From positions 5,520,501 to 5,584,500 of the forward strand of contig NC_088311.1 of NCBI RefSeq assembly GCF_910592395.1: DNA of 64,000 nt. Reading direction: 5' to 3'. Both the position numbers and the translations under genes were made by a program. Positions 34,720 through 47,559 of the stretch are shown one piece after another. This DNA is from Lineus longissimus. Its lineage: Eukaryota > Nemertea > Pilidiophora > Heteronemertea > Lineidae. The notes under the pieces are model-generated. The model ran no database searches and was not told the DNA's origin. It worked only from the letters and a program-made list of their open reading frames with translations. Within the stretch, counting starts at the first letter, position 1, and each line of letters begins with the position of its first letter.

Positions 34720-37700
34720 GTAAAGCTGTGTACAGATGTATTCACTGCACAGTACAGGTAATCCATGATGTAAAGAATTTGTAATCGAGCCTTACCAGCA
34801 TCTATTTTTGATGATATCAGGAATTATGTGTTAAAGATCTCAGCATGTTCTGAAGCAATGTAATTTGATGGAACCTCATTATAATGAACACTTTTACAAT
34901 AAATGGATCTAGTGAAAATCATTGAAGATTGCCCTGAATAAAGTGAACCTTGGATACAGTGAAACTTTGACCGAGTGGCAAATAATGTAATGAAATCCCA
35001 CCGAACCAGACAATTTTTGTCTTCCAAATTTTTATGTCCTAGCTGCAAAATTATTTTAAAGAGTTGAACCGCTCCGCAAAAAAGTGATTTTTGTCGTAGC
35101 TTTCAATAGCTAAATCACAATCCGTCGTGTTCTTATGGCTATGTCACAAGTTGCAGCAACAGAAATCACTCCTTTGCGGAGGTTTGCTATGTAGATGCAG
35201 ATGTTTGCTCTGTATGTTGATTAATGCTGATGTTAAAAAGGTTTTATTTGCTAAGGAGTTTCCTAATCTAAATTGTTGAATGACTTGATGTTTGTTTATG
35301 TTATCCAATTTAACAATTGGACTTCATTTCTGTGATTTTATCATTACATCGATTTGTGGACCAAGATGAAAATACATACTTTGTGATCTTTTTACCACCG
35401 ATTTCTGCATAGCCAGAGAGATTTAGCGGCAGCCTATTCTCTTTGGTTTGTCGCTTGGGGTTTGGAAAATATTAATTCTCGGATCATTGGTGACCAATCC
35501 CTGATGTACATGAGCATTCCAATTCCAGATTAATTTGTGATTTTTCGTCGTTTTTATTATGTATTGCCCATGTTTGTCTGTTGGATGGAAGACTTTCTCA
35601 TGCATGATTTAAATTTTTTCTTCAAAATATTTAGAAGAAAAAATAATACCTCGAACTACCGCACATTTAGGTTACCAAATCAAGTATAAGGAAAAAGTAC
35701 AACGAAATTGTTAGTGTTTATGTTAAAACATATTTTGTATGAGAGATGTATACTTTTACTATATTCTATTTAAGTTACTCTAGTTGGTCAAATATTTTCA
35801 TGATGTAGATTAATATTTTGATGCTGAAATCTTTATATTGAGAATACTCTTGCTATTATGTAATGTTGTATTGGTAGTGAGGCAGGCGGAATCCTCAACG
35901 AAGTGAGAGGTGAAACAGTGGTGATGTATGCGCTAGCAAAGAGGGTGTCTCCCCTGTTGTCCATCTTTCATTTCAAATATGAATAAAACTTACTGAAAAG
36001 AAGAAAAAACCTAAAGACAATGTAGCAAAAATATCCCTTTGGAAAATATTTCTATTTCAGATTTGTCAAGGTGACTTTATTTGAGAAACCACAGTAAATT
36101 TGAGTTATATAAAACTGGTACCATCCAAAAGCTACCAGATTATAAGACCCCAGTTATGGGAACTGACCATAAACAACCCTAGTCTATTTCAGTTGTATAA
36201 AACTGGTATTAATCATTAGCAACCAGAGTGTATTTCAGTTATAATTAGTGCTGACCATACTCGGCACTTTACATAATTTCCAGTTGTGAAGCGCTGATCA
36301 TAATCAGTCACAGTATTCCAGCTACTATGGTGCTGACCATAAGTCATTTACCTTGAATATATCTCTGTTATAATGTGGACTTTTTGCCACCTGCTGCAGG
36401 GCTTTTAGATATATGGTGTCGGGACAATCATATTGCTTTAAAGGGAGTCTACAGGTATGAGCCAGGTGGAGGTCAGATTAAGTTGTACAAAGGCACCAAT
36501 AGGGGACTCTGCTGTCTCACAATATTCGAAAACTAGTCATGCGTGTACCAGGAATTTATTATCTGCTGAAAAAAACACGACCCAGTTGCCAAACCTTGCA
36601 TATTAGTCACCTGAAGAACACCAATTTGACCACCCTGGCTCCTGCCTTTGGTGCTCATCTAAGTTTCCTTGAGAATACATGTATGTGACAAAATCTTGTT
36701 GATATGAAAAAATGTTGAACCATGTTGGAATATAAGACGCTTATATATCCATCCAAATAGTGAAATTATTTTAATGGTTTTAAATTGATTTTGTGGAGGT
36801 TTTTAAGATTTGTAGTTAAATAAAAAAAATATCAATCAAAGTTGTTTGAATACTTGTCAGTTATCAATTATTTGATTCCAGAAACATACAATAAAAATAT
36901 ATTCTTTGAAAAAAGTTCTGTTTCTTTAGTATTGAACCACTAAAAAGTTGCAATGATTCAAAAACCCAATCGTATTTGTAAATCAGTATACAAATACCAT
37001 GCTCTGATTGATGGATATTATCCAAATCACGCCTGACCTAGTTAAGTTTCATGATGTTGACCCCAATTTTTTGCCAAATTTGCATAGACCTTGTTTAGAA
37101 TTTGTTATAATGAAGTCGATTACGACATTTATGTGATACGTGACAAAGCTAAATTTGGATTAGCAGGCAAATAGCTGATAGTTTGAGTGTTCTCTTTGAG
37201 AGTGCACTTGGCATGTTTTATTTGCCAAAGCTGTTGCTTGCGAGTTACTCACACCATCTGCGAAAGACGATTGTCAATCATTTGCATCTGGCAGAGAAAA
37301 TAATCAATTGAATTTGTTACAATGTTTTTGTATCAGGGCTTATCAATAAAGTTTTAGAATATGTCATTGTTAATTTGCTCAGTTAAGTTTGCTTGATTAA
37401 AGTGCACTGTTCAATATTCAAGTGTTTTTGAAGTGGAGTGCGTTTTGCTAATGCGGGTACACATTTACGAGGACACAGCTGTGCATAACTTCTCTCTAGC
37501 TTGATGTTCTTTCTGTGTGTTCTGGATTCAGTCTCGGTAAGTTATAAGCAATATTTTTCAATAGTTTAGTATAGCTTTAGGTATTTAAACCATAAATTTA
37601 TGGTTTGAGAGTCATTTCACTATGATAAATACTGACGACCAAATACTGTGTAAAGCTTCAAGTTTCAAGTCTTTCAGTTATCACAGGCACCTGTATTTGC

Positions 37701-38165
37701 AGAGATGTTCTATGTACCAATGCAAAGGTGGAGAGTACCCTATAGTGGACTCCTTGCCTCCAGCAAAACTTCAGTGGGCTTAATAACATTGGTAATCATG
37801 ATGATGAATGCTTTTTTATCAGGTTATTGAGAATTGTTTAGAGTTGAAAATCTTTTCAACATATTTGCACAGAATGTCCACGTTTTAACAACTTCTAGGT
37901 TAGGTAAATATGGACATTCATGCAGCTGATGTAAGTTAATGATTTCCAGATTGTTCATTTCTCCTCAATCGATACCTTTGTGTAGGATTGACATCATATG
38001 GTTTCAAACATTAACAATCATTTGTACCACTGGCAACAGACTTTGATCAAATATAATGCAATGAACATTGCTTGGTATAAAATTCAAATGTAGTGCTATT
38101 TTTTCAAGTGTAATTGTGGTAATTTTCCAGGCCGCTGTAGTGGTTATAGAATTACAACACTAAGA
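34720..38165. other. 3' UTR of TLCD4 copy A and intergenic sequence
   Basis: 3.4 kb of AT-rich sequence. AATAAA at 35992-35997 is a plausible poly(A) signal. A degenerate tandem repeat lies at 36105-36360. No gene is seen. Confidence 0.5.
36105..36360. repeat. Degenerate ~43-bp tandem repeat
   Basis: About six diverged copies of a unit with a CCAGTTAT...GCTGACCATAA core (for example 36155, 36237, 36281, 36318). The copies are old and of unequal length. Boundaries are approximate. Confidence 0.5.
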
Positions 38166-40296
38166 ATGATGGGGGTTTGGGTTGTTAATCCCTCATGTTT
38201 CCCCGTGGCTGCTGCAAGTTTTATCATCTTTGTGATTGTGTCAAGAGTGATCTCCCCATATGTGTCCTCCGTCCTGTCGGCAACGTATCGAAACCTGTCT
38301 CCTGCCAGAAAAGTTGACTGGGATTCCAGGTTTGTACTATTGCATCTTGACACACAAGGTCCTCCTTTTCAAGGTTGAGATTTTGGACTTGTTGTTGGGG
38401 TAAGTTCATTGGTGTGTTTTTCTGTGATATTTTTGATTTACAAGAAATCAAACCAAAAGAAGTACCAATGCGGACCTACATGTGTGCAGTTGCAACCTGT
38501 GACATGTCATGAAATTAAAAATTTTCCCAAATGAAATGACTTAAAAGAGTTGACACCACTGCAATGCAACATCAATGACAACATCAATGTGTTTTCATGT
38601 TATCCTTTTGTGATCTCAAACCCCTTTTGTGATCTCAAACCCCTTTTTCAGGATTACGTCTTCCGTCCATGCTGTGATTGTTAGCAGCTTGTGTGTGTAC
38701 AGTCTCTTGTTTGATTATCCTATCTATGAGGATAAAATCTGGTAAGTTGTCTCCATTGAAATTGGAAGTTGGCTGAAGCATTCTGAGCAGGCCATGAATC
38801 CTATACACTGGCTGTGAAAGTACTGGTCGGGATGGTCAGTATTTTGGCAGTGTCAATGTTGTGACGATATGTACCACCGCTAGCAGAGCATTACTGAGAC
38901 ATCCCGCCTTGGAGGAGGAATACTCCCTGGAGAAAATCACCTCCAAGTGCAGAGGGAACGCTCAAGTAGAAGAAGAAGAACTGATACTTCTATTCCTCTT
39001 CGATTGAATTATTGTACTGTCTTTTTCAGGGGCCATTCTATCTTTGTGACATCAAGCTGTGCAATTGTAGTTGGTTACATGTTTGCAGGTGAGTTAGTTG
39101 GTTTAATTCAAGTGTCTGAACTAATATCTCAAAAATCAGTTTATGTATTAAGATATTTCAAGTGGCCTGGAGGCTAGATATTAACTCATGGTTATCATTC
39201 CAGATTTGGTTGTAATGCTCGTGTTCTATAGTTACATAGGAGATGTCTTCTACATATTTCATCACCTGGCCTCCATAATACCATATACAATTGTCATGGT
39301 AGGTACCGCAAAGTTTGTTATTTCTTCATGATGAAGTTGCTTTCCTGTAATGTTTTTGAAGGCAAATATTTCACCTCTGTAAGAGGCCATCCACTGCTTT
39401 TGGTTACAAATCGGTCCTTTCCACTCAATTTGACCTCTGTAATCAGGACACCTTTCTACTAAAGACATGATTTGTCACCCCCATTGTCCTTATAAATAAA
39501 GAGATTAAAAAAAACAACTTGCATCAGAATGAACTGCCTGGATGGTTCAATATCAGAATCCTACATAAGTAGTGCAAACTTTCCTGATTCATTGTTTCAG
39601 ATCTTCAGTGTCTTCAACTATTTTGCCAACTTCCGATTGATGGCAGAGTTGTCCACTCCATTCATAAACAACAGGTAAGTACATCAACTAAATATGTTAG
39701 GGATCTTTTCTTCATCCTTTCTGTCATAAGTCGAATGAATAAAATATTGTCAAGTAGTTTAACGAGTGAAAGAAAGGGACAAAGTCACAATCAGGTGCTA
39801 GTTGAAGGCAATATCTCAAATGTGGCTTGGAAAATCGCAATCTTTAATTTCAGTAGACCTGGACAATTATCTCTCTGCAAATCAGTAACACACTTGAAGA
39901 ACAAGTGCACATCTGTTGAATATCAGATGGAGTCCATACAATAAATAGCATTATTGTAATCAACTCTCTTTTTATTTCAGGTGGCTTTTTGACATCTTGG
40001 GGTATCCCCGATCATCCATTGCATACGTCTCAAATGGATTGACAATGTCAGTGGTCTTCTTCTTGGCACGGATACTCAGTATGCCATTTTACTACTACCA
40101 AACGTACCAGAACTATGGAACAGAGTCCTACAACGAGATTGGCTGGGTGCATTATTCATGCATCATTATCTATCCGTGTATTGTGTTAGATATCATCAAT
40201 ATATTCTGGTTCTATAAACTAGCTTTGGGTTGTAAAAAGGTCATTAAAGGCCTTGTCAATAAAGACAGTTCGAAACCTGAGATGAAGAAGGAGTAA
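38166..40296 (+). CDS. TLCD4: TLC domain-containing protein 4-like, copy B
   Basis: Tandem paralog of the gene at 32787. Exons: 38166-38329, 38652-38741, 39030-39088, 39204-39298, 39601-39674, 39981-40296; 265 residues, with every intron at the same codon phase as copy A. Shared blocks include FPVAAASFI, RVISPYVSSVLSATYRNLSP, YIFHHLASIIPY, VFNYFANFRLMAEL and WFYKLALGCKK. The start ATGATGGGG differs in sequence from copy A. The C-terminus is MKKE, so the lysines are one place closer to the end than in a standard KKXX signal. Confidence 0.5.
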
Positions 40297-41512
40297 CAGT
40301 TGTCCAGTTGGTTATTATCCCTTTGCTTTCAGTCAAACTAAGGTAATGTGGACATGAAATATGTGAACTCCTGGTTCTCATTTATAGCCATATATCAGGT
40401 GATATTCTTAATGGTGTCATTGACTGATCAATCTTTAGTAAGGTTAAATTGGTTTTGTCGTGCTTGTAAAGTTTTCTTTAAAGATTGCTTGAATTTATTT
40501 CAAGTCCCTGTCTATTATAAATTGCATGATTTTTAGTTTGATACATATCAGCAAGCATAGAATAATCTACATGTATGCTTGATATCAGTATGATCATTCA
40601 ATAAAAATAAAGTTTTTCCAAAAAGATGTATTATTTGTTTATTTAAAGAGGATTCTCAAGGATTCCTGACTGCCATGCTATTGCTGAGGTACCGTATATA
40701 TTTTTCAATCTCGGATTAATCATTCCCATGGCCTTTGTGCTAGTGCTAGTGGATGTTGTTTAGAATGACTCTTAGGATCCCATCTCTTTGAGTTAATGAG
40801 ACAAAATCTTGCATCATGCTGGCAGTAAGAAAAAAGGTGAAGAAATATATTATCAATTAAGTCCAGGGACTTTCCCAAGATCAATGTATCATAGGACCAG
40901 AAGAAAATCCACTTCTGAGATGGCCCCTGTGGGAATTTAGTTCATTTATTTGCCGCCAGCTGGCCAAAGTAATGGATTCTGGGATAGCAGGTGTCATTTC
41001 CGGTTTTAGATGAAGTCATTTCTCTGAAAATGCCACTGCAAATAATCATCTGAATGTCTCGATTTCGGCAATATTTTCCATTTATTTGACAATATAAGAG
41101 TAATATATTTATAGGTGAGTATGTATAATATGATTGCGAGTTACGTGTCGTCTCGAAACTTGGAAAAAATACCATTTTATGGAAGGTGAAAAAATCGCCC
41201 TCTCGCTCTCCTACACTGCAGTAAAAAAAGGCAAGCACATCATCATTACATGCATTTATGCACTGTACTGACAGTGTACGCGGTGCACCTTTCGTGTAGG
41301 CCCCTAGGCCACAGGATAGTCATGGAAGTGCGTAGTGGTGGGCATATGCCAACTTCGGACATTGCCATCATAAGCCACTGTGACCCTTTGCTCCAGCCGT
41401 GAGGTGAAATGCACGACTGTTCGAAATTGTTCCCTGAGTGAAGATCATACTCGTACTGTATTCTAATTCTAAAAATCTATATTTCAGATTAATTTGGTGC
41501 CAACTTTTCAAG
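40297..41512. other. TLCD4 copy B 3' UTR and AP1M1 5' region
   Basis: 1.2 kb. AATAAA at 40600-40605 probably ends TLCD4 copy B. An acceptor-like CTATATTTCAG ending at 41487 suggests an upstream non-coding AP1M1 exon. No other gene is seen. Confidence 0.5.
40600..40605 (+). terminator. TLCD4 copy B poly(A) signal AATAAA
   Basis: A canonical hexamer about 300 bases after the stop codon of TLCD4 copy B, followed by a second overlapping AATAAA a few bases on. Confidence 0.5.
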
Positions 41513-44500
41513 ATGTCTGCCTCTGCAGTTTATGTGTTAGACATCAAGGGAAAGGTTTTAATAAACCGTAATTATCGTGGCGACATTGATATGTCTGCCA
41601 TTGATAAGTTTATGCCCCTACTGATGGATCGAGAGGAGGAAGGACAAATGACTCCAATACTAAGTCATAACAATGTCACCTTCGTCTTTACGAAACACAA
41701 TAATCTGTACTGTATCCTTTTTATTGTCACAATGCTTCATCAATCATCTATTCTCAGCCTTGTATACCTACCAATTACTGGGATGAGACATTTCTGTCTT
41801 TTTAGAGGATTTCAGCGGAAATGAAAAGGTCTATGCCAACTTGCCAGTATGGGACCATTTCCAAGTGTTGATTTGTGTTTATTTTGACAAGATTTTGTCC
41901 TACTCCAGTCCACCCTATTTCCTTAACCCTCATTTAGTGGTGGCAACGACAAAGAAAAATGCCAATGTGATGCTTGTATTCTCATTCCTTCATAAAATTG
42001 TACAGGTAAGCAGATAATTTTGATGAATTCTTAGTAGGATTAGGAAAGTAAATTTCATCATATTCCGAAAAGGATGTGCAGTTTATTATGGCAAAAACTA
42101 TACGTAAGAATTTCTGAAATCAGAATCACAAACTATGCCAGGTTAACCAAAAGACGAAGAACCTAACTCTGCTCTTTGATGAAAAGTCAGTTCGCACTGA
42201 ATGCATAATTGATGTATCTGCATCCACTTCAGGTGTTCATAGAATATTTCAAGGATTTGGAAGAGGAGAGTATCCGCGACAACTTTGTGATTATCTATGA
42301 ACTAATGGATGAAGTCATGGACTTTGGTTATCCACAGACAACTGACACAAGAATCTTACAGGAGTAAGTCGATTGATTGTCCCTCGCTCAGCTTACTTCA
42401 AGGACCTCAAATGAGCCGAGGTTGTCTAATGTCATCACCAACCTCAACATCAGCAGCTCTGTTTATAGTCTGTTCATTGAGATATGGAATAATCATCCTC
42501 TTTTTTCGTGTTACTGGTTGATGCCATAGTACTCTCTGGTCAGGTCATTTTACTGCGTCCATCAAAAACATACTCAGTTAGGATAGCAATTTTGCCAGTT
42601 TTCTTTGATTTGGTAAACTGGTGCTGGGTATTCACTTTTTGATTACAGTCATTTAGTGTTTCACTTTCACTTTACTGTGTTTTTACTGTGTTTCAGGTAT
42701 ATTACTCAGGAAGGCCACAAGTTAGAAATTGCCCCTCGACCACCACCTGCCGTTACCAATGCTGTCTCTTGGCGATCAGATGGCATCAAGTACAGAAAGA
42801 ATGAAGTCTTCCTGGATGTCATAGAATCAGTTAATTTATTGGTGAGAGAACTCAGTCTTCTCTTACGAGTAACTTGCTTGATTGTGGTGTGTGTCGCTGC
42901 AGTTGCTAGCCCAGTGCTCTATAAAGCCGCAATGCCTCTGCCACCATGTATAATGTAACATTCCCAGACTCTCGATAATATTGACAATCTTGTGTATTGA
43001 GTTCTGTTTTTGTCTTCTCCGTACAGGTTAGTGCTAATGGTAATGTCCTGAGGAGTGAGATAGTTGGCGCAATCAAGATGAGGGTATACTTATCAGGAAT
43101 GCCTGAGCTAAGGCTTGGTCTCAACGACAAAGTTCTGTTTGAAAGTACTGGTAGTAAGTAGACAAGTTTTGTGTTGTCTTTCATCGTCATAATGATAGTA
43201 TTAGTGTTGTGTAATTATTAATCATAAATGTGCAAACTTGTCAATGGCATGATTCTGCTTGAATTGAACTAGAGTAAATTTGCATGCGCAGATGTTCACC
43301 TTTTTTAGTCCCTGCATGTTTAACTAACCTTGGTGTGTAGCAGACTTGATTGGGGTGCTCGCACTGCCATAAATGGACGCCTGTTATGAGTTCTAGCCAA
43401 GCTTACACAGTATAATCGCCAGGCTGCGACAAAACAACCAGTGCCTCTGGTATTGTAATCTTGACTATATAGAAATCCTCATCTAACTGTAACGTTCCTG
43501 TGTGTTTCCTCCTAACAGTTTTGAACTAACCTACCCAATCTCACATAGTGTCTTTTTTTCTGCTCTTTGTTTATTGAAGGAGGAAAGAGCAAGTCGGTGG
43601 AGCTGGAGGATGTCAAGTTCCACCAGTGTGTCCGTTTGTCCAGGTTTGAGAATGACCGTACTATCTCATTTGTGCCACCGGATGGAGAGTTTGAGCTGAT
43701 GTCATACAGGCTCAACACCCATGTGAGTATGCAGTCGCTTCTGTGCATCTTTGTAAAGAGATAAAGCCTTTACATTTTGCTGATAATTATGTTGATTTTG
43801 GTCTTCTATAATTTGCCTATGTTTGATATTTCAGGTCAAGCCATTGATATGGGTGGAATCAGTAATAGAACGACATGCCCACAGCAGGGTTGAGTATATG
43901 ATAAAGGCCAAAAGTCAGTTCAAGCGCCGGTCAACTGCCAACAATGTTGATATAGTCATTCCAGTTCCACAGGATGCAGATTCGCCCAAGTTCAAAACAA
44001 CTGTTGGAAGCTGCAAATACTCGCCTGAGAGCAATACAGTTGTATGGACCATTAAGTCATTCCCTGTAAGTATCCACTTTCTCACCTTTTGCGAATCTGG
44101 CAGTTCTAAATTTTTCAGTTTTTTTTTGCTTCGAGCACGGTAACCTCCCTGCAATCTGTATATCATTGCTATTCATCTTTCAGGGAGGAAAGGAATATCT
44201 GATGAGGGCCCACTTTGGCCTCCCTAGTGTTATGAGTGAAGACTCTGAAGGCAAACCTCCAATCCATGTCAAGTTTGAGATCCCATATTTTACAGTATCC
44301 GGTATCCAGGTGAGTAGAAACAAAACTGTTCACCTGTCACCTGTTAAAGAAATTTTGGCTTAAATTCTCTTGATTGCCCTCAAAGTACAGTCGGTCCTCT
44401 CTACTAAAGACACCTTAGGACTCTCATACTGTTCTTATTAGAGAGGTGTCCTGAGTACAGAGGTCTATTCAATAGAAATGCTCAATTCATGGCCGAGGTC

Positions 44501-44802
44501 AGTGTCCTCAGTAAGTAAAGGTGTCCTTCAAAGGAGGTTCTGCTGTAAAAGCTTGTTTCATGTCGCAGAAGACCACTTTTTGGATTAGTGTATCAAATCG
44601 TTCTTGTCAATGGATGTGATAACAGCATGATGATGATGATTGTGATGAGTTTGTTATTTTCTAATTAAAGCATATCCTAAACAACGTTCATAATTTCTTC
44701 CAGGTGAGGTACTTGAAAATTATAGAGAAAAGTGGTTACCAAGCCTTACCGTGGGTCCGTTATATCACACAGAATGGAGATTACCAGTTAAGAATACAGT
44801 AG
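41513..44802 (+). CDS. AP1M1: AP-1 complex subunit mu-1
   Basis: Medium chain of the clathrin adaptor AP-1, which recognises YxxPhi sorting signals at the trans-Golgi network and endosomes. Exons: 41513-41711, 41938-42005, 42233-42363, 42697-42841, 43027-43150, 43580-43722, 43835-44065, 44184-44309, 44704-44802; 421 residues (human 423). Seen: [20 protein letters not shown] start, [67 protein letters not shown], mu-homology domain from about residue 165, [10 protein letters not shown], and the end [19 protein letters not shown]. The N-terminal longin-like domain covers about residues 1-140. Intron 1 is U12-type. Poly(A) candidate AATAAA at 46277-46282 lies just before the minisatellite. Confidence 0.5.
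41712..41937 (+). other. U12-type intron of AP1M1
   Basis: The donor GTATCCTTTT and the 3' end TTTCCTTAACCCTCATTTAG give a perfect minor-spliceosome donor and a perfect TTCCTTAAC branch site. It splits the Leu codon of NNLYLVATTKK. Confidence 0.5.
44388..44545. mobile_element. Mariner/pogo-type MITE (158 bp)
   Basis: The left end CAGTCGGTCCTCTCTACTAA and the right end GGAGGTTCTGCTG are imperfect inverted repeats with GACACC/GGTGTC further in, flanked by TA on both sides (44386-44387, 44546-44547). A TA target duplication and CAGTCG..CCTCT ends are typical of Tc1/mariner or pogo MITEs. It lies in the last AP1M1 intron. Fragments with the same CAGGACACCT core occur near 470 and 39445. Confidence 0.5.
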
Positions 44803-46290
44803 AACTCAACCAGAGGGCCGCACAAGTTCCACCTAGCTGTGAGCATTCTGGGCTGGAGCTATAATTTGTTCATCCGAAGCAAGAATGTAAAATGTGATTT
44901 GGGCATTTCCCGATGGCCGAGAGTGTTTAAGGTGTGGCCTCATGAACGGAAGGTCAAATATTTGAGCCCTGATGACGCTTCTGCAAGATTTGAATTGGAA
45001 ACATTTCCTGGTGTCCTGGCTGATCTAAACGAAGTATAGCTCGATCCTAGGTGTACTGGTATTAGTATGACTGTTCTTGCATGTTTTACTGCAGCTTTTA
45101 ACATCCATGATAATTTTCTAACAAACCACCAACGTTGCTGACAAAGAAATGGCAACAATAATATAGCATAAAGAATTTGCTACATGTATTTACAGTGTTC
45201 AGAATTAGGTATTGAGCAATTAAAATGATGTGCTTTCAAAATTTTCATTCCTGGTACTGGTTGATTTAATGTTGTGCTAGGAAATGCAGGAGATGTTATG
45301 ATTTTCATGTAAAAGAACAAGAACTTGCCATGTGGACAATTTCAATTTTATTCATAAAGTGTATTGATTATGTTATCAAATGTGCTTGTAATATAGTTTC
45401 GATCATATGCACTTTGATCATTGTATGGCAGAAGAATAATAAACATTTCCCAGAAGGGAGCAGATTAAATCTACTTTGCTCGAAAAATTTCTTGGGTCAT
45501 GATGAACCCTATTGCCTCCATAAGCAAATGTATCAGAAATAATAGTCCCGGTAAAAGTTGTCAAGAACTTCATTTTTGAAATACAACCGCTTGTGTGTTT
45601 GTATCCAGCTTGTCCATTTCTACATTGTATTCTGTTTCATTTCTGACAACCTTTGTGACATTCTTTATTTTCACATCGGTAGCTTTTAGTGTATATATAC
45701 TTGATGTTTAGTTGTGAAGATGATGGCTTGCAATTCTATCATTGAAGCTATTTGAACTTTGCACATGCTGCTTTAAAATCTGATAAGAACTTGCAACAAT
45801 CGTGTTTCATGAACGTGTATTCAAGCAAGTTTCATTCTGAAGAAAAAGAGGTGTCTCTTATTCACCATCCTTTTGCGATATGAAAATGAAAATTACCCCA
45901 CCTGATATTGGGGGTTGATCATGTTGTTCAACATATAATTTCTGTCAGAAAAACAGGCCTTGAGGTCCTTGTGGCTACTGCCCAAGCCTTCATTTGGTAA
46001 TTCGTTAAACTTTTTGTTTCATATTGATACATGCATGTGTATATTTATCAAAAGTGGGGGATTTCAGTATTTTTGTCCAAGAGATTCTGTCATCAAAGAA
46101 GTTGTGCAAGTCTGAGAAGATGAATCGAGCAATATTTGAGATTTTCCATTATTTGTTGACAGCATCTCCTGGGTAAAAGTGTCTGAATTGGTAAGCGATT
46201 TGTATCAAGTAGATGTTGCATATTATATGAGGCATTGTATGTAAAGGTGTTCCATATACAATGTGTAGCATTGGTCAATAAATAAAAGAA
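44803..46290 (+). other. AP1M1 3' UTR
   Basis: 1.5 kb of AT-rich sequence after the AP1M1 TAG. Possible poly(A) hexamers are at 46277-46282 and near 45437. No gene is seen. Confidence 0.5.
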
Positions 46291-46439
46291 GTGATTCTCA
46301 CTAGTGACTTCCTCTTTGGTCTTAGGTCGAGTCCGTTGCAAGCTCACCTGATGGGGTGTTTCGTTTGCCCTGGCGTCGACACCAGATGCAAGGAATCTCA
46401 GTTTTACATCTCCTTCAAAGGACTGGAGGGCCTGGGATT

Positions 46440-47170
46440 TTCCCCCGAGGCAACTGTCTCGAAGAAACAAGAAGACGAAGGACAATCTGGTCAGAGAAAC
46501 AATCATTCCTTGAGGTGACTCCTCCAAACATGATGAAAGTCTCCTCCAAGAAGGAATCAAACCCAGAGACCGCTGTCTCGAATATAGCACAAGGACAATC
46601 TCGTCCAAGGAAGAATCATTCCTGAGGTGACTCCTCCAAACATGAGGACAGTCTCCACCAAGAAGGAATCAAACCCAGAGACCGCTGTCTCGAATATAGC
46701 ACGAGGACAATCTCGTCCAAGGAAGAATCATTCCTTGAGGTGACTCCTCCAAACACGAGGACAGTCTCCTCAAAGAAGGAATCTTTCTTAGAGACAACAG
46801 GTTCAAACATGAGGACAACAATCTCCTTTGAAGAGGAATCAATCCTTCCCTGGACAACTGTGTCCAACAAACATAAGGACAGTCTCCTCAGTGCATTTTT
46901 AGTCCCAGCCTCACCCGAAATCCGTCCCAGTTTGCTGTATTTGTTCGTTTTAACAACTGTCTCCAGCAAACATGAGGACAGTCTCCTCCACGTAGGGATC
47001 CTTAAGAGACAACTGTCACTACTGTAAACAAACATGCAGATCTGTATCTCCTCTAAAAAGGAATCTTTCCTTGCAGCGACTACTGTCTCCAATCGACATG
47101 AGGATGGACTTCTCTTGTTCAGTTGAAACCCTTCAGAAACTAAGGCACAACGGACATGAGGACAGTGTGT
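46440..47170. repeat. Minisatellite array 1 (~112-bp unit)
   Basis: Direct repeats starting at 46516, 46628 and 46741 with units of 112 and 113 bp, plus diverged copies on both sides. Each unit contains CATGAGGACAGTCTCC and CCAAGAAGGAATC. Open frames on both strands are by-products of a unit with few stop codons. Confidence 0.5.
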
Positions 47171-47559
47171 CCCCCAAGAAGAAGAAACTTACTAAAGGTT
47201 TCATAGGGGAGATCAGTGGCATGGTGATGAGAGCTGAGCTCATAATCAGGAAGTCATGAGTTTAGCTCTGGGAAGGATCACAGCAGTTTATTTCGTCTTT
47301 GTGTTCGTGAGCTAGGCATTAAACCAACCTTGCTTCGCTTCACCCAAGAGTATGGTTACCAAGCTAAGCTGGCAGAGACGGCAAAATATGAATGTTAGCC
47401 ACGAGCGCTATATAGCCAGCTTAGCTGCATCTCGGCCCTGCTCTCTGAGTTGAACTTGAATTATGAAAATAGATAAGGGTAATAACGTGAAGTGCTTTGA
47501 TGGACTGAAACCAGCAAGATTTAGACCTCTATAAGTTTCATAATTACTGTTATCATTTT

